Source: Bilabrum cf. latius (taxonomy: Eukaryota; Bigyra: Bicosoecida; Bigyra; Bicosoecida). From it: a DNA stretch of 64,000 nucleotides. The translations under genes were made by a program, and so were the position numbers. The first letter of the stretch is position 1; every line of letters starts with the position of its first letter. Shown piece by piece: positions 10,630-23,500 of the stretch. The notes beneath the pieces are model-generated. The model was not told the origin of the DNA. It did no database searches and saw only the letters and a list, made by a program, of their open reading frames with translations. The DNA is taken from positions 496,001 to 560,000 of the forward strand of contig OZ237757.1 of NCBI GenBank assembly GCA_965178125.1. Reading direction: 5' to 3'.

Positions 10630-13413
10630 ATGCTGCAAGCAGTTCAATCTGTACCAAAGGTAGTTGTCGATGAGCACGAAGAGGTTATCGGGAGGGCGTG
10701 CTACCTGCCATCACAGGCAGCTGTTTCACTTCAAGCAGAAGCAGGCACCGCTGTGCGAGGCCGCACCGGTGTCGCCAGGGGAGAATCGATCGTGCTTCAC
10801 GCAGTCAGCGTTTAGGTTGGTACAACCGTAATCTTGGATGATGCTGACATTCGTTTGAAGGCCGGCTCGAGGTATGGCCTGGTAGCCAAGAACGGTGAAG
10901 GAAAGTCCGTAGTTCTCAAGCTTCTGGCGACCGGTGCCATGCCGCATATTCAGGAGCATATCAACACGGTGTATGTTCAGCGAGAAGCGAGAGCATCTGA
11001 CCAGTCTTTGGTTGATTTTGTCATGCAAGGGGCGTGCCAGCTCCAGGCGTGGAGGCAGCACGTGGATCGCTTGGAGCGAGCCGTCGCTGATCTGGCTGGC
11101 GGGCAAAGCCCAGGAGGGACCAGCCCCGACGTCCAACTTGCAACCGACTCAAATTTACCTCCCGCGGAAATTGCACCCACGGCAGACAAGACAGACGGCA
11201 GCGCAGCACCCATGCCACCTGGATCTCCGTACGCCTTCACCTCCGTGGAGGAGGCAGTCGAGGCACTTGGGGAGGCCCAAACGAAACTGGAGGAAATGTA
11301 GGGACACTCTGCTCGAGCCCGGGCCCGGAACTGCCTCAGGCAGTGCGGATTTCCCGATGCCCAGCACAGCAGGACCACGCGGGAGCTCAGCGGCGGGTGG
11401 AGGATGCGGTGCTCCGTCGCCAGGGCACTGTTCGCAGAGCCAGACATCCTCTTCCTGGACGAAATCGAGACGTTTGCAGACTTGCCCACCCTTCTTTGGC
11501 TGCAAGGGTTCCTGCAGCAGGTCGGGCATGCCGCTGCTTCAGCTTCTGAGGAGGCGCCCGGCGCCGGTGCCGCTACTGGTGGAGCGGCCTCAGCTGGCAT
11601 GGCCGCGGATCTGCAGGCCACCACCGCCGTCATCGTGTCCCACAACCGAGCCTTCTTGGATGCAGTGACGACTGACACCATCCATCTCCACAGAAAAAAG
11701 CTGAGGCCGTGCCCAGGCTCCTACTCTGTATTCGTCAAGGCCAGGGAGGACCTCGCGACCAAAGAGGCGCACCTGTTTGAGAAGCAGGAGAAGAGGAGAG
11801 GCAAGCTGAAGCAGTCCGTGGAGAACGTGAAAAAGCAGGTCAAGCGAGCGGGAGACCACCGCATGAGTGCGGGCCAGGTTCGAAACCTCAAGAAGAAGCT
11901 GGAGCACTCGGGCGTTCAGAAGACGGCGGACGGGAAGCGGTGGAAGCTGAGCTACATGTGCGAGAGGCGAGAGGCCACCATCGAGCCGCCTGAGCCCAAG
12001 GTTCACTTTCAGATGCAATCGGCGGCTCCCATCAGCAAGGGAACAACCGTCATGCAGCTAGAGGGGGCCAGCTTCGCATACGGGACCAGGGTTGTAGGCT
12101 CATCAGAGGCTGCCTCAGCAAGCCCATCTGCGAGCGCAGATGCCAGCGATAGCCACCCCTGGGTCATCGAAGAAGCCACAGCGGCGGTCCGGGCGGGAGA
12201 CCGCATCGCGATCGTGGGTGCGAACGGCCACGGGAAATCGACCCTGGTTCGTCTGCTGCTAGGCGAGCTGAGCCCGCAGCGCGGGTCCCACGCGCGACTG
12301 GGGACTGCGCGAGTTAGGCACTTCGCGCAGCACTCGCTGGACGACCTTGACGGTAGCAAGACTGCCTTTGAGCATTTCATGGGGTCTATCGACGGCTCCG
12401 GGTTGAGCGACAGGGACGCCAGAGCGCAGCTGGGCAAGTTCGGCTTACGGGGTGAAGCTGCGGACAGGCCCATGGCCACGCTGTCTGGAGGACAGAGGTC
12501 GCGAGTGGCTCTGGCGGTGCTTTCGTTTGAGCCGTCTCACGTGCTGGTGCTTGATGAGCCCTTGCATTACCTCGACATTGACACGACGGAGGGTCTAGTG
12601 GATGCCCTGCAGAGCTACGACGGCACTGTGGTGCTGGTGAGCCACGACCTAAGCTTCCTGCAGGACGTGTGCCCGCAAGACGGACCCAGCACGCGCGTGT
12701 GGACGGTGAAAGACGGGCGGGTTATGGAGTCGACGACGCTTGAGACGTATCTTGGCTCTCTGGGGTCCTCGTTCAAGCAAGCCACTGGGTAGGCCGGGGC
12801 TGACGCCGTCGGCCTCGCCGGCGCTGCGGCTGGTTTGCTTACCCTGGAAGCAGCCAAGGAGCAGGCCAGCCCGTCTCCCGACGCTGTGGCTTCCGCTATT
12901 GCGGCAGAAACTAATTCCATCGATGCTGTTCGCGAGGCGAGCAGCAAGCCTGCAGTCGCAGCTGCCAGTGCTGAAGGCAGCGTGCGTGGCTCGGCTGGGG
13001 GGGCAAGCCTCGAGTGGGGCGGGCTCGGGCTTGAAGGGGCATTTGAGGACGGCAGTACGATCGAGACCGATGCAGTTAGTGGGGGCGATGCTGCTGCTAG
13101 TGCGCCTGGGATCCAGCGACTCGGGGGCGCCCCTCGTACGGCAGCTCCACTCCCAGACTCGAAATTGCCCAGTTCGAGGAAGGGTCCTGGTGCACCGCGA
13201 GCAGCCGATTCTGCAGACGCGAAGCTAGCAGACCCAGCGAGTGCAGCTGCAGCAGCACCCAAAGGACCGTGGGGCACCGCCGGTGCGGCAGTGGCTGTGG
13301 GGGGCAAGGATCGGGGTGGTGGCAGGGGCCGAGGAGGGCGCAAGGTGCCCAAGAGGATGCGGGCGAAAGCAAGAACTGCTGGGAAGGCTGGGGGTAGTCC
13401 TGAGTGGAGGTGA
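10630..13413 (+). CDS. ABC-F family tandem ATPase (GCN20/ABCF-like)
   Basis: Soluble twin-ABC ATPase of the translation-associated ABC-F class: two nucleotide-binding domains, no membrane segment. ATG 10630 to TGA 13413 gives 927 residues with three sense TAGs (10813-10815, 11299-11301, 12790-12792). NBD1 has Walker A VAKNGEGKS (about residues 84-92) and signature ELSGGWRMR (about 250). Its Walker B/D-loop is LDEIETFAD where ABC-F proteins have LDEPTNHLD. The linker is the usual charged coiled-coil (about 370-440). NBD2 has GANGHGKST (about 531), LSGGQRSRVALA (about 618) and VLVLDEPLHYLD (about 638), then LVSHD. The TAG at 11299 lies in the helical part of NBD1 before the signature. The roughly 200-residue tail after TAG 12790 is Ala/Gly/Ser-rich and ends in an Arg/Lys-rich segment. 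Likely role is ribosome-associated translation or ribosome biogenesis, by family inference. Confidence 0.9.
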
Positions 13414-13569
13414 AGGTGAAATTAAGGTGCCAATGAATCATCTTTTGGCGCCAAGCAAAGCCATGCAGAGCTCTTTAATGCTCTAGGAGCAATCGCAATA
13501 GCTAGCTTGGATTCCACCATAGACTACCATGCCCTAAAACACGCCTCGAAAACCACGCGAGAAAGGCAA

Positions 13570-14079
13570 TCACTGACTGGCAATCAGGCAGGTAATACCA
13601 GCATTCTCAAGAGCCAAATGACCATCGCCTGAGTTGTACGCCCAATATGACAGCCAACCTTGAAGGCCATTCCTGCGCAGCGATCCTGGCACACCGAAGC
13701 TGCGCGTCGCAGCCTTGCATTCCACAAGCTGGAACCCGCCGGCTTCATTATTCGCAGCCATGCACAGGGATAAATCAAGCTGAGACCGGATCCGAAAGTC
13801 GTAGTTGCCCGAGTCTTTCTGCAGCCTGGTCGCGTTGGCACAACGGTGCTGAACATGCGTAGGTGCCTTGGTGTCGCAGGAAGCAATCGACACATTCATT
13901 CCCGCCGCTGGTTTGCAATCTGATCCAGTCATTACAATAGAAAGACACATCCCGATCGCTTCATCGTAGACCTGATCTGGTGCAATCGTTGGGTTGTCGA
14001 AGGACCATGAGGTAGCGTGCCCTCCCATACAGGGTCCCAATGAAAGACTAGCTCCAATTGTGTACTAAACAAGTAGCAT
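13570..14079 (-). CDS. Small secreted-looking ricin-B-like (beta-trefoil) protein, 5' end uncertain
   Basis: The frame is open from ATG 14079 to TGA 13570-13572 (169 residues) with one early TAG (14065-14067, MLLV-UAG-YTIGAS). It contains nine or more Cys and ricin-B-like segments (MCLSIVMTGSDC; LDLSLCMAANNEAGGFQLVEC), which resemble the Cys-paired subdomains of carbohydrate-binding trefoils. No clear QxW motif is visible, so the lectin call is weak. A good acceptor (ATTGCAG) lies just before ATG 14079, so this may be a last exon. The upstream 14.09-14.31 kb reads a hydrophobic stretch (AFVRVICIVLQPG) that could belong to a signal-peptide exon. It lies just downstream of the membrane glycoprotein gene on the same strand. 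Confidence 0.5.
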
Positions 14080-14342
14080 ACCTGCAATGTTAGACTATAG
14101 TGGTGATGGAACGTGTTGAAGGCACATGGAAGGATGATACATTACAGTTCGAACAGATATGTTTCCGTGCTGGCACCGGCTGTTCTGCTTCGAATTCGCT
14201 AGATGCTGGTAATCCAGGTTGTAAAACAATACAAATAACTCTCACAAAGGCTTGCCAATACGCCAAAAGATAGCATGATGGCTCTTTCTTGCGTTGAGTC
14301 CCAAAGTGCAACTATGTCCTGGTCCGATCTTTCTGGCATTCA

Positions 14343-17258
14343 TCACACAGCCTGCTGAGCGCCGTGAGCTGCAGCAGTGCCACTCGGTCTTGGCAAGAGA
14401 GCACCCACAGCCATCTTTGGGCCGGTTGGAGGCTTATTCTGCCCCTAGCTAGCCCTCTCTCTTGTTGTCACCCCTGCCTTTGGTCTTGCCGCACCTCCTT
14501 GCCGGCCACTCTCACGGGCAGGAGAAGCACCACCCCCACCGCGGCCTGCCCCACGCCACAGCAGCCTTTTCCAGCCCGGCTGCTGCCTGCCGAGCCGAAG
14601 ATCAGCCGCTCGCTCCATGTCGTTATCCCGGTAGTACACGGCAGCGAAGTACAGCCCGGCCACCGCCGCCGCGAACGCAAGCGAGCAAGCCAGTGACACC
14701 CAGGCCAGTGCAGACGACCGGGCGTCGGAGAAGTCGTTGGAGTCGATGGGGGCTGGAACGGGGCTGCTTGAGGGAACAGGAGAGGCAGTCGGCGTGACCT
14801 GTGGCCACCACGGTTCCCAGCCGCGCATGTCGGCCTCAATCGGAACCAGGCCCCGGGGCATCCCAGGGCACATGACGTCGGGCAGCTACCAGAATGGGGG
14901 CAGGTCCCGCCACGCCTCGATAGTCGCTGCAAGCTCGTCCACAGAACACACCCTTCTCAACGCCACCTCATCAATGGAGTCGGTGGAGCCCCCCTTGGGG
15001 CACACGAACGGCACATTGGCCTCTCCCACGGGCAGGCCCGTCTGCGCATCACGGATTCCACCCTCCAACGTGATGTCCAAGATGCTGGGCACCTCATATG
15101 TCCCCCTCCTCAAGCGAATGCCGCTGTATGGCGCGTTGCTGTTCCTTCTCTCCTTCACGGCCCTGTCTTCTGCGTATGCACCGCAAGTAAGCACAGTGGC
15201 GCCACCTGCCGGCAGGCCCGGCTGGAAGCCCCTAGCCCCGTGCTGCCCAGCGAACTGGTTCGTTGCAGATGCGATGTATCCTGCCTCGCGCACCTAGAGC
15301 CAGCCGTCCAGCGGGAGCTAGTTTGAAGGAGAGGGAGATGGGGATGGTGTGGCAGCTGGTGAGACGGAGGCCTGCACACGGCGGGCACTGCCATCATCCG
15401 AGTGTGTAGGCCGGTGCACAGGCTGCCATAGATTCTGAACCTACCCTCCGCGAGACATACCGGGAACGTTCCAGCGCACCAAACCGGGGTGCTGCAAGAT
15501 GCGCCTTGCCGCATCACCACCGTCCCGGCCGTCTCCAGACGCATGCATCGCGCGAGCAAGCCCCTGACCTTGCCCCACCCCACTGGAGCCATGGCCTGCT
15601 GCAGCGTCCTTCGCCCGCATCGTGCCGACGCTCCAGCCAGGAGGCTTGCTTGCTGCGTTTGGATCTGGCCCAGTAGCATTCGCGGCTCTGGTTCGGTTGA
15701 ATGCAGCCGAGTATGACACCTCCATGTAGCTCGATACGAGCCTGGAAGCGAGCGGAGTGCCGCCCGCCAAGTCGTTGAAGCGCGGTGGCAGCACGCACCT
15801 CCCATAGTCTCGCGCGCTTGTCGTCCGACCGAGCTGCATGCGCGCGGGAAACACTGACAGAAAGTACACGGACACGTTAGCGTCAACAAAGGCCATGGCA
15901 CATGCCGCCTGCTCCTCGTTGATCTGGCCCAGTGCATGCCACCTGCCTCGGTAGGGCCTCGGTGCCTCGTTCCGTGGCGATGTCTCAACGGTGTAGTTGG
16001 ATGGTGGGGGCGGTGGGAGCGGGGCCGCCAGCGGGTCTGGCCCGGTGCATCGGACTGCAGGGACTCCGGGGCCTGGGCTGCTCCCCGGGAGCCGGTACGG
16101 CCCCACTCGAACCACGTACTCCGCTGGATTTTGCACCGACAGGCCGCAAGGAGCGATGGAATCACCGCCACCTGCGGATCCTGGCCTGGTATAGAGGGGT
16201 GAGACTGCCTGCATGTAGGTATTCCCGTCACCGACCTCTGCTGCCAGGGCCTGGAGGCAGATGGAATCGAGCTTGTACGACCGAGGGGGCTGCCCGAACC
16301 CCTGCAGCTGATTCACTGTGCCAGCTGCGGTCAGGCTCTGCAGCTGCTACCCGAGGCGGGTATAGCTCCGCAGCGGGAAGGATGGCAGGCCCACTTGGAC
16401 ACCGAATGGAGGATCCGTGTGGCCGATGTCGTAGGTCGTGTAGCTGGAAGGCACCACGTCCCCGGATGGACTCTGCCGAGACACAGAGCTGTACCAAACC
16501 ATGCCCGTCTCGTTAATCATCATATGGTCACAGGTGATTTCTCCGCCCCCTTCCGCTGTGCCGTTCTGCCACCACCACTCTCCCCTAAGCTGTGGGGGTA
16601 TGCCAGGGGCAGGGGATGGGGAGGGTGCTACGGGCGGGGCCAGAGGATCCCTGGACGAGCAGCGCGGGCTGTCAGGCAAAGAGCCAACGTATGGATCCTC
16701 CGGATGCCGATAATCGCCCACCTTGATCAACGGGATGAGGGCGTCGGAAGTCGTCGGGCAGGCCGCGCCGCCGATGCGCGTGACAGCGTCTGGAGCAACA
16801 GAGAATAGCACAGTGCTGTTCTCGCTCTGAAATTGAGCAAAGTACTGGCACACGCCCCGCTGAGTTACGAAATCCAGCTACTGTGGAGGAGATGCGCGCC
16901 AGGCTTGGTATCGAAATGGCTGCGAGTCAACCTCGTATCCAGACAGCGGCCCGAGGCCTGGGATCGACGTGGTCGAGGACACGGACTCAAACCCGAGCGA
17001 CTGCCTGTATCTATCTGAAGCTGGCAATGTCGGCGCCAATGCGAACAAATCGGCCTCATATATCATAAAATGCGTTTCGTTGACAATGGCGTGAGTGCAC
17101 CGAGCGGTCGTCGACGTAAACGAAGCATTGAATCCGACGTATTCACCGCGGTAGGAACTGGGAAGTTCGGCTCGCGACGGCAAAATACAACCAATACAAG
17201 CTAATATTACCTAGCAGACTGAGCCGAGCATTAATCCCATAATGGAGGGTTGCTTCAT
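14343..17258 (-). CDS. Type I membrane glycoprotein with three repeated ectodomain modules
   Basis: A single 2,916-nt frame encodes 971 residues, ATG 17258 to TGA 14343, containing eight TAGs (17211, 16878, 16347, 15441, 15318, 15294, 14886 and 14445, lowest coordinate of each). The first TAG is inside the signal peptide (MLGSVC-UAG-VILACIG), which ends near SRA|ELP. The ectodomain has many N-glycosylation sequons and Pro-rich linkers. It shows three spaced modules beginning RGEYVGFNAS, RGEWWWQNGT and RGRWHALGQI (about residues 36, 223 and 434), each followed by a Cys and, in the first two, an INET or VNET motif. One transmembrane helix (about residues 850-880, AWVSLACSLAFAAAVAGLYF) precedes a short basic tail. 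The family was not recognised. It is divergent from CYFIP with 276 nt between starts. Confidence 0.75.
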
Positions 17259-17534
17259 ACGAGTCCCAATCACGTTTCCACGAAATGTCCGCATCTCTGT
17301 TATGGTCCCTGCACAATCTTGTTCAGAGCGGCAACCGCGTCAACTTAAAACGTGTATCACAGATTGTGAAAGAAGTACATCTCGGGCAACCGCAAATGCA
17401 GCGGTGTCATGGTCGCTGGGGTTTCGTGCGACCAGCGCCGGTGGTTCCGTTTTCTAGTGTTGCCGCGCACCGGCCGACCGACCGACTTTATTGAGACGCT
17501 CCATTTTTTCCGTGACTCTTGAAATCTCGGCGTC

Positions 17535-20500
17535 ATGAGCAGTGAACGCAGTCGAATTGGGGTGACAGTTGCCGCGACGCTAGGCCCGGCGATCCCTGCA
17601 AGCCTGATTCCAAGCATCGGATCGCGGCAGCTATCCTGCTCAAGAGCGGGTGATTCAGATCAGGATAGCACGGTCAGGCCAAATGTGTCGATGCGTACTT
17701 CATCTCGTTTGTACCCTGGGTAGTTTGCAGCCTGGGTTGGACCGACCGGTGGCCTGATGCCCAAAGGCTCGATCGATCCTTCGGACGGGTCGATCGGAGA
17801 CGATGCAGATGCCTGGCTCGATGCAATCCGCCCTATTCGGTGCACCCCGGCTGTGCTCATCAATGAGCTTGGAGTAAGCAGCTCCCTCGTTGACGGGTTG
17901 GATTGGTCCTAGGCGTACGGCGGAACCTCACCAGATTCGGTCCACTCTCTTGGCCCAGTTTCAAGGGACCACGGTGGTGCAGACACGACTGGAGCCCACA
18001 TCGACCGTTTCGTACCTGGTGAAGATGACCAATCGGCCCTAGGCGCCGCGGATCGGGCCGCCCGTGCTCGCCTTTCGAAAGTTGCTTCCACGGAGGCCCG
18101 TCTGCTCTCGAGACAGGCGGGCATCGGCCTGCTTGGCGCGTGGGCCAGGGACACGGACGCGCTGCGTGCCGCCACGAGGTACGGCCTCGGACTAGTTGCC
18201 ATGCTGTACGCCTACCGAGGCCTGGATCAGTCCCTGCCGCAGCCGGGCTCGCACACACGGACAGACAGCGCCGGCGCGGAAGGCGGCGCTGGCTCGTCGG
18301 GCATTGGAGCAGGCGCACAGGGGGCGGCGCAAGCCGCGCGGGAGGCGCATCGAGCCATCGTGCGCGTGCTAGGACCCCGCGTGAGGCAGCTGGTTGCGCT
18401 GTTCCGGTTTAAGGACCGGGCCTGCGCCCTCCTGCGGGGCCTCCTCCCCAGGGTAACCCTGCTTCGGCCGGCGGGGTCCAGGCCGGGATCGGACGCGCCT
18501 CCCGCCCCCCTCAGTCTGTACGCGGCACTTGCGGGGCTCATTGACGTCCTCGCGCAGCTGGATAGCCTGAAAGACTCGAAAGCTGCCGCCAAGAACGAGC
18601 TTGCGCAGTTCGGGAGGTCGGTGCAGGCGCTGGGGGAGGCAGCAGCGGAGAGAGAGGTGTCGGCAGGGCTTGTAGCGCTGGCGGGGAGGGTCAGGGGGGC
18701 CGAAGGGGGCACCCCTGTGGCGGGTGGTAGCGATAGGGGGGCGGGTGCTGGAGCGGCTGGGGAACAGCAGCGGTGCTGGTGGCTGAGGGGCACCACGGGG
18801 CTTGACCCATCGGGTGATGCGCCCAGCCGATGGCCGGCCTTCTGGCGGGCCGAGTCAGGCGTCCCCTCGCCCAGGGCAGACTCCTGTCCACTTGTTCCCT
18901 CGAGGCACACCCTTTTGCTGTGCAAGATGTTTCTGGGGACGCCGCGAGCCTTTCACCAGGCTTTGGTGGAGGACGTGATATGCGCACAGGTGGTCAAACC
19001 GGGGGAGAAGCCGGGCAGTGGTGCCGGTGGGAGAGGCACAGCCGCGGCGATGGCGGCGGCGATGGCCGCCAGCTCTGGTGAAGGGGGTGGATCATGGCAG
19101 GCTGGATTCGGTTGCACTGAGCTGGGCGAGAGGCTTCGGGCCCTGGGGCCCGCGGGCACTCGGCAGGTGTACGTCAGTGCGCTGCACTCCGTGGTAGGGC
19201 ACTGCGCTGTGCTGCAGGCGCACGCCTTGCCGGTAGGACCACTCCGTGGGGCAGCCGCTCAGGCCGCCGTGCGGGCAGGCACCCAGGCCGTGCGCGCGGC
19301 ATGCGGAGCCTCCTTTGCCACTGGTCAGGACCTGAGTGCCATTGACAGGGCAGAGATGGAGAAGGACACAAAGAGGCAGAGGGAGGAAGCAGAGGACGCC
19401 CGGGAGGAGTAGAAGCGGCTGCAAGCGAGCGGAGCGTCGTCGGCCGCCGGGTCCAGCGCCGGGGCATTCACCACCGCGGAGAAGAGGGCACGAGCAGCGC
19501 CGCGCATCGCACGAGACATGCAGCAGAAGCGCAGGGGGCCGCCTCCGCCACCGGGTGCAGCAGACGTGACCACTGCCGCGGTGGAGGAGCGCCTGCCCGG
19601 GCTGGCTGTGCCGACGGGCGACGCTCTCGTGCTGCTGCAGGGCACTCTAGGGGCGGACGCTGCGGGCTGGGGGCTGGTGGACCTGGGCGTCAGCCGGCGG
19701 GCAGTGATGGTGGGCAGTCTGGGTCTATCGGGTGCAGCGAACGACAGTGCTGAGCGGGCCGCTGCGCTGGTGCGGACATCGACGCTGCTTCCTCCCTCGT
19801 AGCGCGTTCCCTCCGGCACGTCTATGGCTATTCCCGAGGGCGCGCTTGGGGCGCACAGCGCTGCAGCCAGCGTGCCGGGCGCGCCATCGGCCTCCCAGCG
19901 CGGCGAAGAGTCGTAGACTACCGCGGGCAAGAAGCGCACGTTTGGACCATTGAGCACCACCGGCGGTCCCATGCATCCCATGGCTCGCTTCGGACTGGCC
20001 AGAGCCATCGCCCAATCGGCAGTGGCGCTCGACCCGCCCGAGGGCAGCGCGGGAGGCTCTGCTCCTGCACTGCAGTCGCAGCTTGCATCAGGGTCGTCCT
20101 TCCTAGGGCTGGAGGCATGCGCCGCCATGAGGCTGTGTCCCGTGTGTCCCGTGCTGGGTGACAGTGCCATGGACCTGGGACGCTTCATCGCCAAGCGGCT
20201 GCCCCGTGGAACGGATACCAAGCCGGTGGTGGCTGCAGCCCTCGGTGGAGACAGGTCAAGGAGAGCGGGCATGGCGGCCACGACGATCCTGGCACGCAGA
20301 GATGCGCTGCTGGCCCTCGCACAGGACGCGAGTGCGCAGCTAGACGCGTCCCTCGCTGCTGTAGGCACCTTCGGTCTGGCCCCAATCCCGGGTGGTGGTA
20401 CCTGGAAGGACGCAGCTGGCGCATCATCAAGCAGGACGCCAGGCAGCGGGTCGGCGGCTGCTTCATCGCCTGCATCCGGGCTGGCTGAAGAGAGGCTAGA

Positions 20501-23500
20501 TGACGCGCACGCCGCAGTGGTCGGAATGGGCCACGTGCTGGCCACGCTGCTCGAAAGTGTGGCGGCGCACTGGGCTGTTAAACTGGCGCATCCCGTGCCG
20601 GCTTCCGCCGTGGGTGGGGGAGGTTCGGTTGCGCTGCACTACGGCGCGTATGACAGGCAGGTGCGACTGAACCATTCCAGAGCGGAGCTTCTTGGCCTTC
20701 TTGAGGTGTTGCTGGTGGCCCGGCGCTGTGAGGCGGCCCTGAGGGGCGCTGTGCCTGTGCTCGGCCATTCGATCCGGGCACGCGGGCACGCATGGACGCA
20801 GAGGCTGGTGCACGGCTTCCTGTCGGAGCAAATGGCAAAATCAGCAGACAAGGGCGCAGACGGTATCAGAACGGCTCTGGATCGCGCCAGGGCAGCCGTG
20901 GGCGACTGGGGCGTGCCGAGCCCCGTGCCTGCCTCCTTCCCTGCCCTGGTGCGGGCGGCCGAGTCTGCTGCTTTGGCTAGCCGACCGGACGGTGCTGGCC
21001 AGGCCGTGGACGCGGGCGTGCTCAAGGAGTCCATCAAGAAAGGGGACCCAAACAGAGGGACGGCTGGTGCACCGCACCTCGCAGCAATGGTGCAGTCCGT
21101 GGATGCAAGCGGTAAGGGCGGGGCGGCGAGGACAGGGGCTGGGGCCGGTGGCACCAGCTCGGGGCAGATGGCCATGATGTCGCAGAGTGCTGCCACCCGC
21201 AGGGCGGAGAGCTGGAAGGAGTGGCAATCGGGCGGGTCGTACGACCGGGCGAAACGGCCTCGGTCTGATGCAGCCGAACCGCCCACGCTCACGGACGGGA
21301 CCGGTGGCGGTATCAGCGGCAGCGGTGCCGGATCAAGTGCGGGCAGTCTGGCCGGCTCCCAGGTGGGCGGGCTGTCGGCTGGTCGATGGAGCGCTCTCGA
21401 GCTGGCCCTGACTGCGCTGGGTCACCCCAAGGGGACCCATGTGGCAAGCAAAGGCTTTTTCACCGGGAGGGTTCTGATCGAAGACAAGGCGCAGATGATC
21501 AGGAGGGCGGCACTGGCTGCAGGTGAGTGCGGGTGGCTGGAGAGCATCCTCGACGGGGCCGAGGTTGCATCGCACTGCAGCATCTTTGGGGGTAACGGCG
21601 GCGTGCCGGTCCATGGTGAGTCGGGGGGCTGGGCACTCGTCAGTGGAGCCTGCCTATTGGTTGCCTTTGGTCAGTTGTGGCTGCGGGAAATGGCGCTGGA
21701 CCGGCCTGAGTCGGTGCAGGTGCCCATCGAGGCCTCTTTGCCCTTCCTTGCCATTAGAGCCGCGAGTCAGTCCACCGGGATACCAGATGCGCCAGCAAGT
21801 GCTGTGCAGGCGTTTGCTTGTTTGTATGATGCCGCGGGTCTGGTGGCATCGGATGGACTGCGGCTGGGGTACCTGTACGAGGAGGCAGAAAGTGAGGCAT
21901 TCCTGGCATTCGATCGGATGCGGTTCGACATGGCCAGACGGCTGTACGCGGCGAGCAGGCACGTCTCAGCCATCGATAGTGGCATGGACGAACCCGGCAA
22001 GAGGCTGCTGCGGGTGATGCTCGGAGCGGGGGTGGCGGCCGGGCTCCAGTCCAGGGGTGGTGACTTGTCCGAGGCAGCTGCCACGGAGGCTGCAAGCAAG
22101 GCCATTGATGGCGGTGAGGGCTTGAGCGGGTCGTCGGGTGCGGCTGCTGGAGCAGGGACCGGCGGCGGTCCCCTGGCCCTTGCCTTTGCTGGAGGAAGCG
22201 GTGGCGAGCTGGACGACAGGCCGCCCGTGGGCCTCGAGGGGACAGCTGCGCTAGCAGGGGCAACTGCCACTGCAACGATTGGCACGCTTGCTGCCGCCCG
22301 CCGAATCGTGGCTCAGAGATGGAGGGAGGCCCTGGGTCCCCATGCGCGGTTCACGGTGCTAGGCAGGACCATCCAGTTCGGTCCCTCGGTGGCCGGGGTG
22401 TGCGAGGGCCTCATTCGGCAGGACCTCCGGCTTGTGTTGGAGGCTCTGGAAGCAGGCACTGCCGAATCTGTGCTAGAGTACGAGAGGGCTATACGTGTCA
22501 TCAGGAGGACGCACGCACTGCTTGAGGAGCGGGGCGCATTGGTGCTACCGCAGTTCGACTCCATGCTCAGCGCAGAAGAAGGCACATGCATGAGGCAGGA
22601 CGGCAGGATTGGTGACGCGGGGCACGTGGGTCGAGGGGCCAGACGAAAGGCGGCAGGAAGGGTCGCCCGCCACATGGTGCGGATCCTGACTCTGGACGTG
22701 CTACCAAACTACGTGCTGGGGGCAGGAGAGAAGACCCTGTCCTACGATGGGCAGTACGTCCTGACCGAGAGAAGGATGGCCACGAGGCGCCGCGTGGTTG
22801 CGTCCGGTAGTGAGGGCAAGGAACAGGGGCTGCCGCCGGATGTGACTCGCATGGCGTCAGATGCATCAGACACCGGGGCTGCCTCTGGAGCTGGGCACAG
22901 GGGACGCGCCACTAATCGCACCCTCGCAAACCTTGACGAGGTGCTCGGCGGTGGTGTGCTGCAGGCAGCTCTTGATAGCGAGACAGGAGCACCGCAGTCG
23001 GATCAGGACGGCAATGGAGCGACCAATGCCAGTAGTACGCAGATGGCAGCCAGCTTGCAGATCACAGCAGAAGAAGCGCAGCTCAGGCGCAGGCTTGCCG
23101 CCAGGCACGCCAAGCACCTCGGAGCCGTCGGCGTGTGGGGGTTCCTTGACATCAACGGGCTGGACTTAGGAGACGGCGTCTTGCCCCAGGGTGGCGCCGT
23201 GGGGTCTGGTTCCGCAGACGCGCAGCTGGTTCCGCTGCGAAGTCTCGCAATTCCGCCGTCCGAGCTGCTGGCGCGCGCGGCTGCTGCCGGACGAGCGCAC
23301 TTGTCGCCCACGCACGTCTTGGCCGCCGCCCGCTCTCTCGGCCGGGTGGGTCTGGTTTCCGTGGTGGAGGGTATCACCAGGTGGGTGTGCAAGGACTTGA
23401 TTCGGAGGAGACTTGCGGCCGTCTTGCCCGAGCTGATGGCTGCTTTGCCTCCGTTGCTTCCACCACCTCGAAAGTATCGCGCGCCTGCCTGCCTTCTGCT

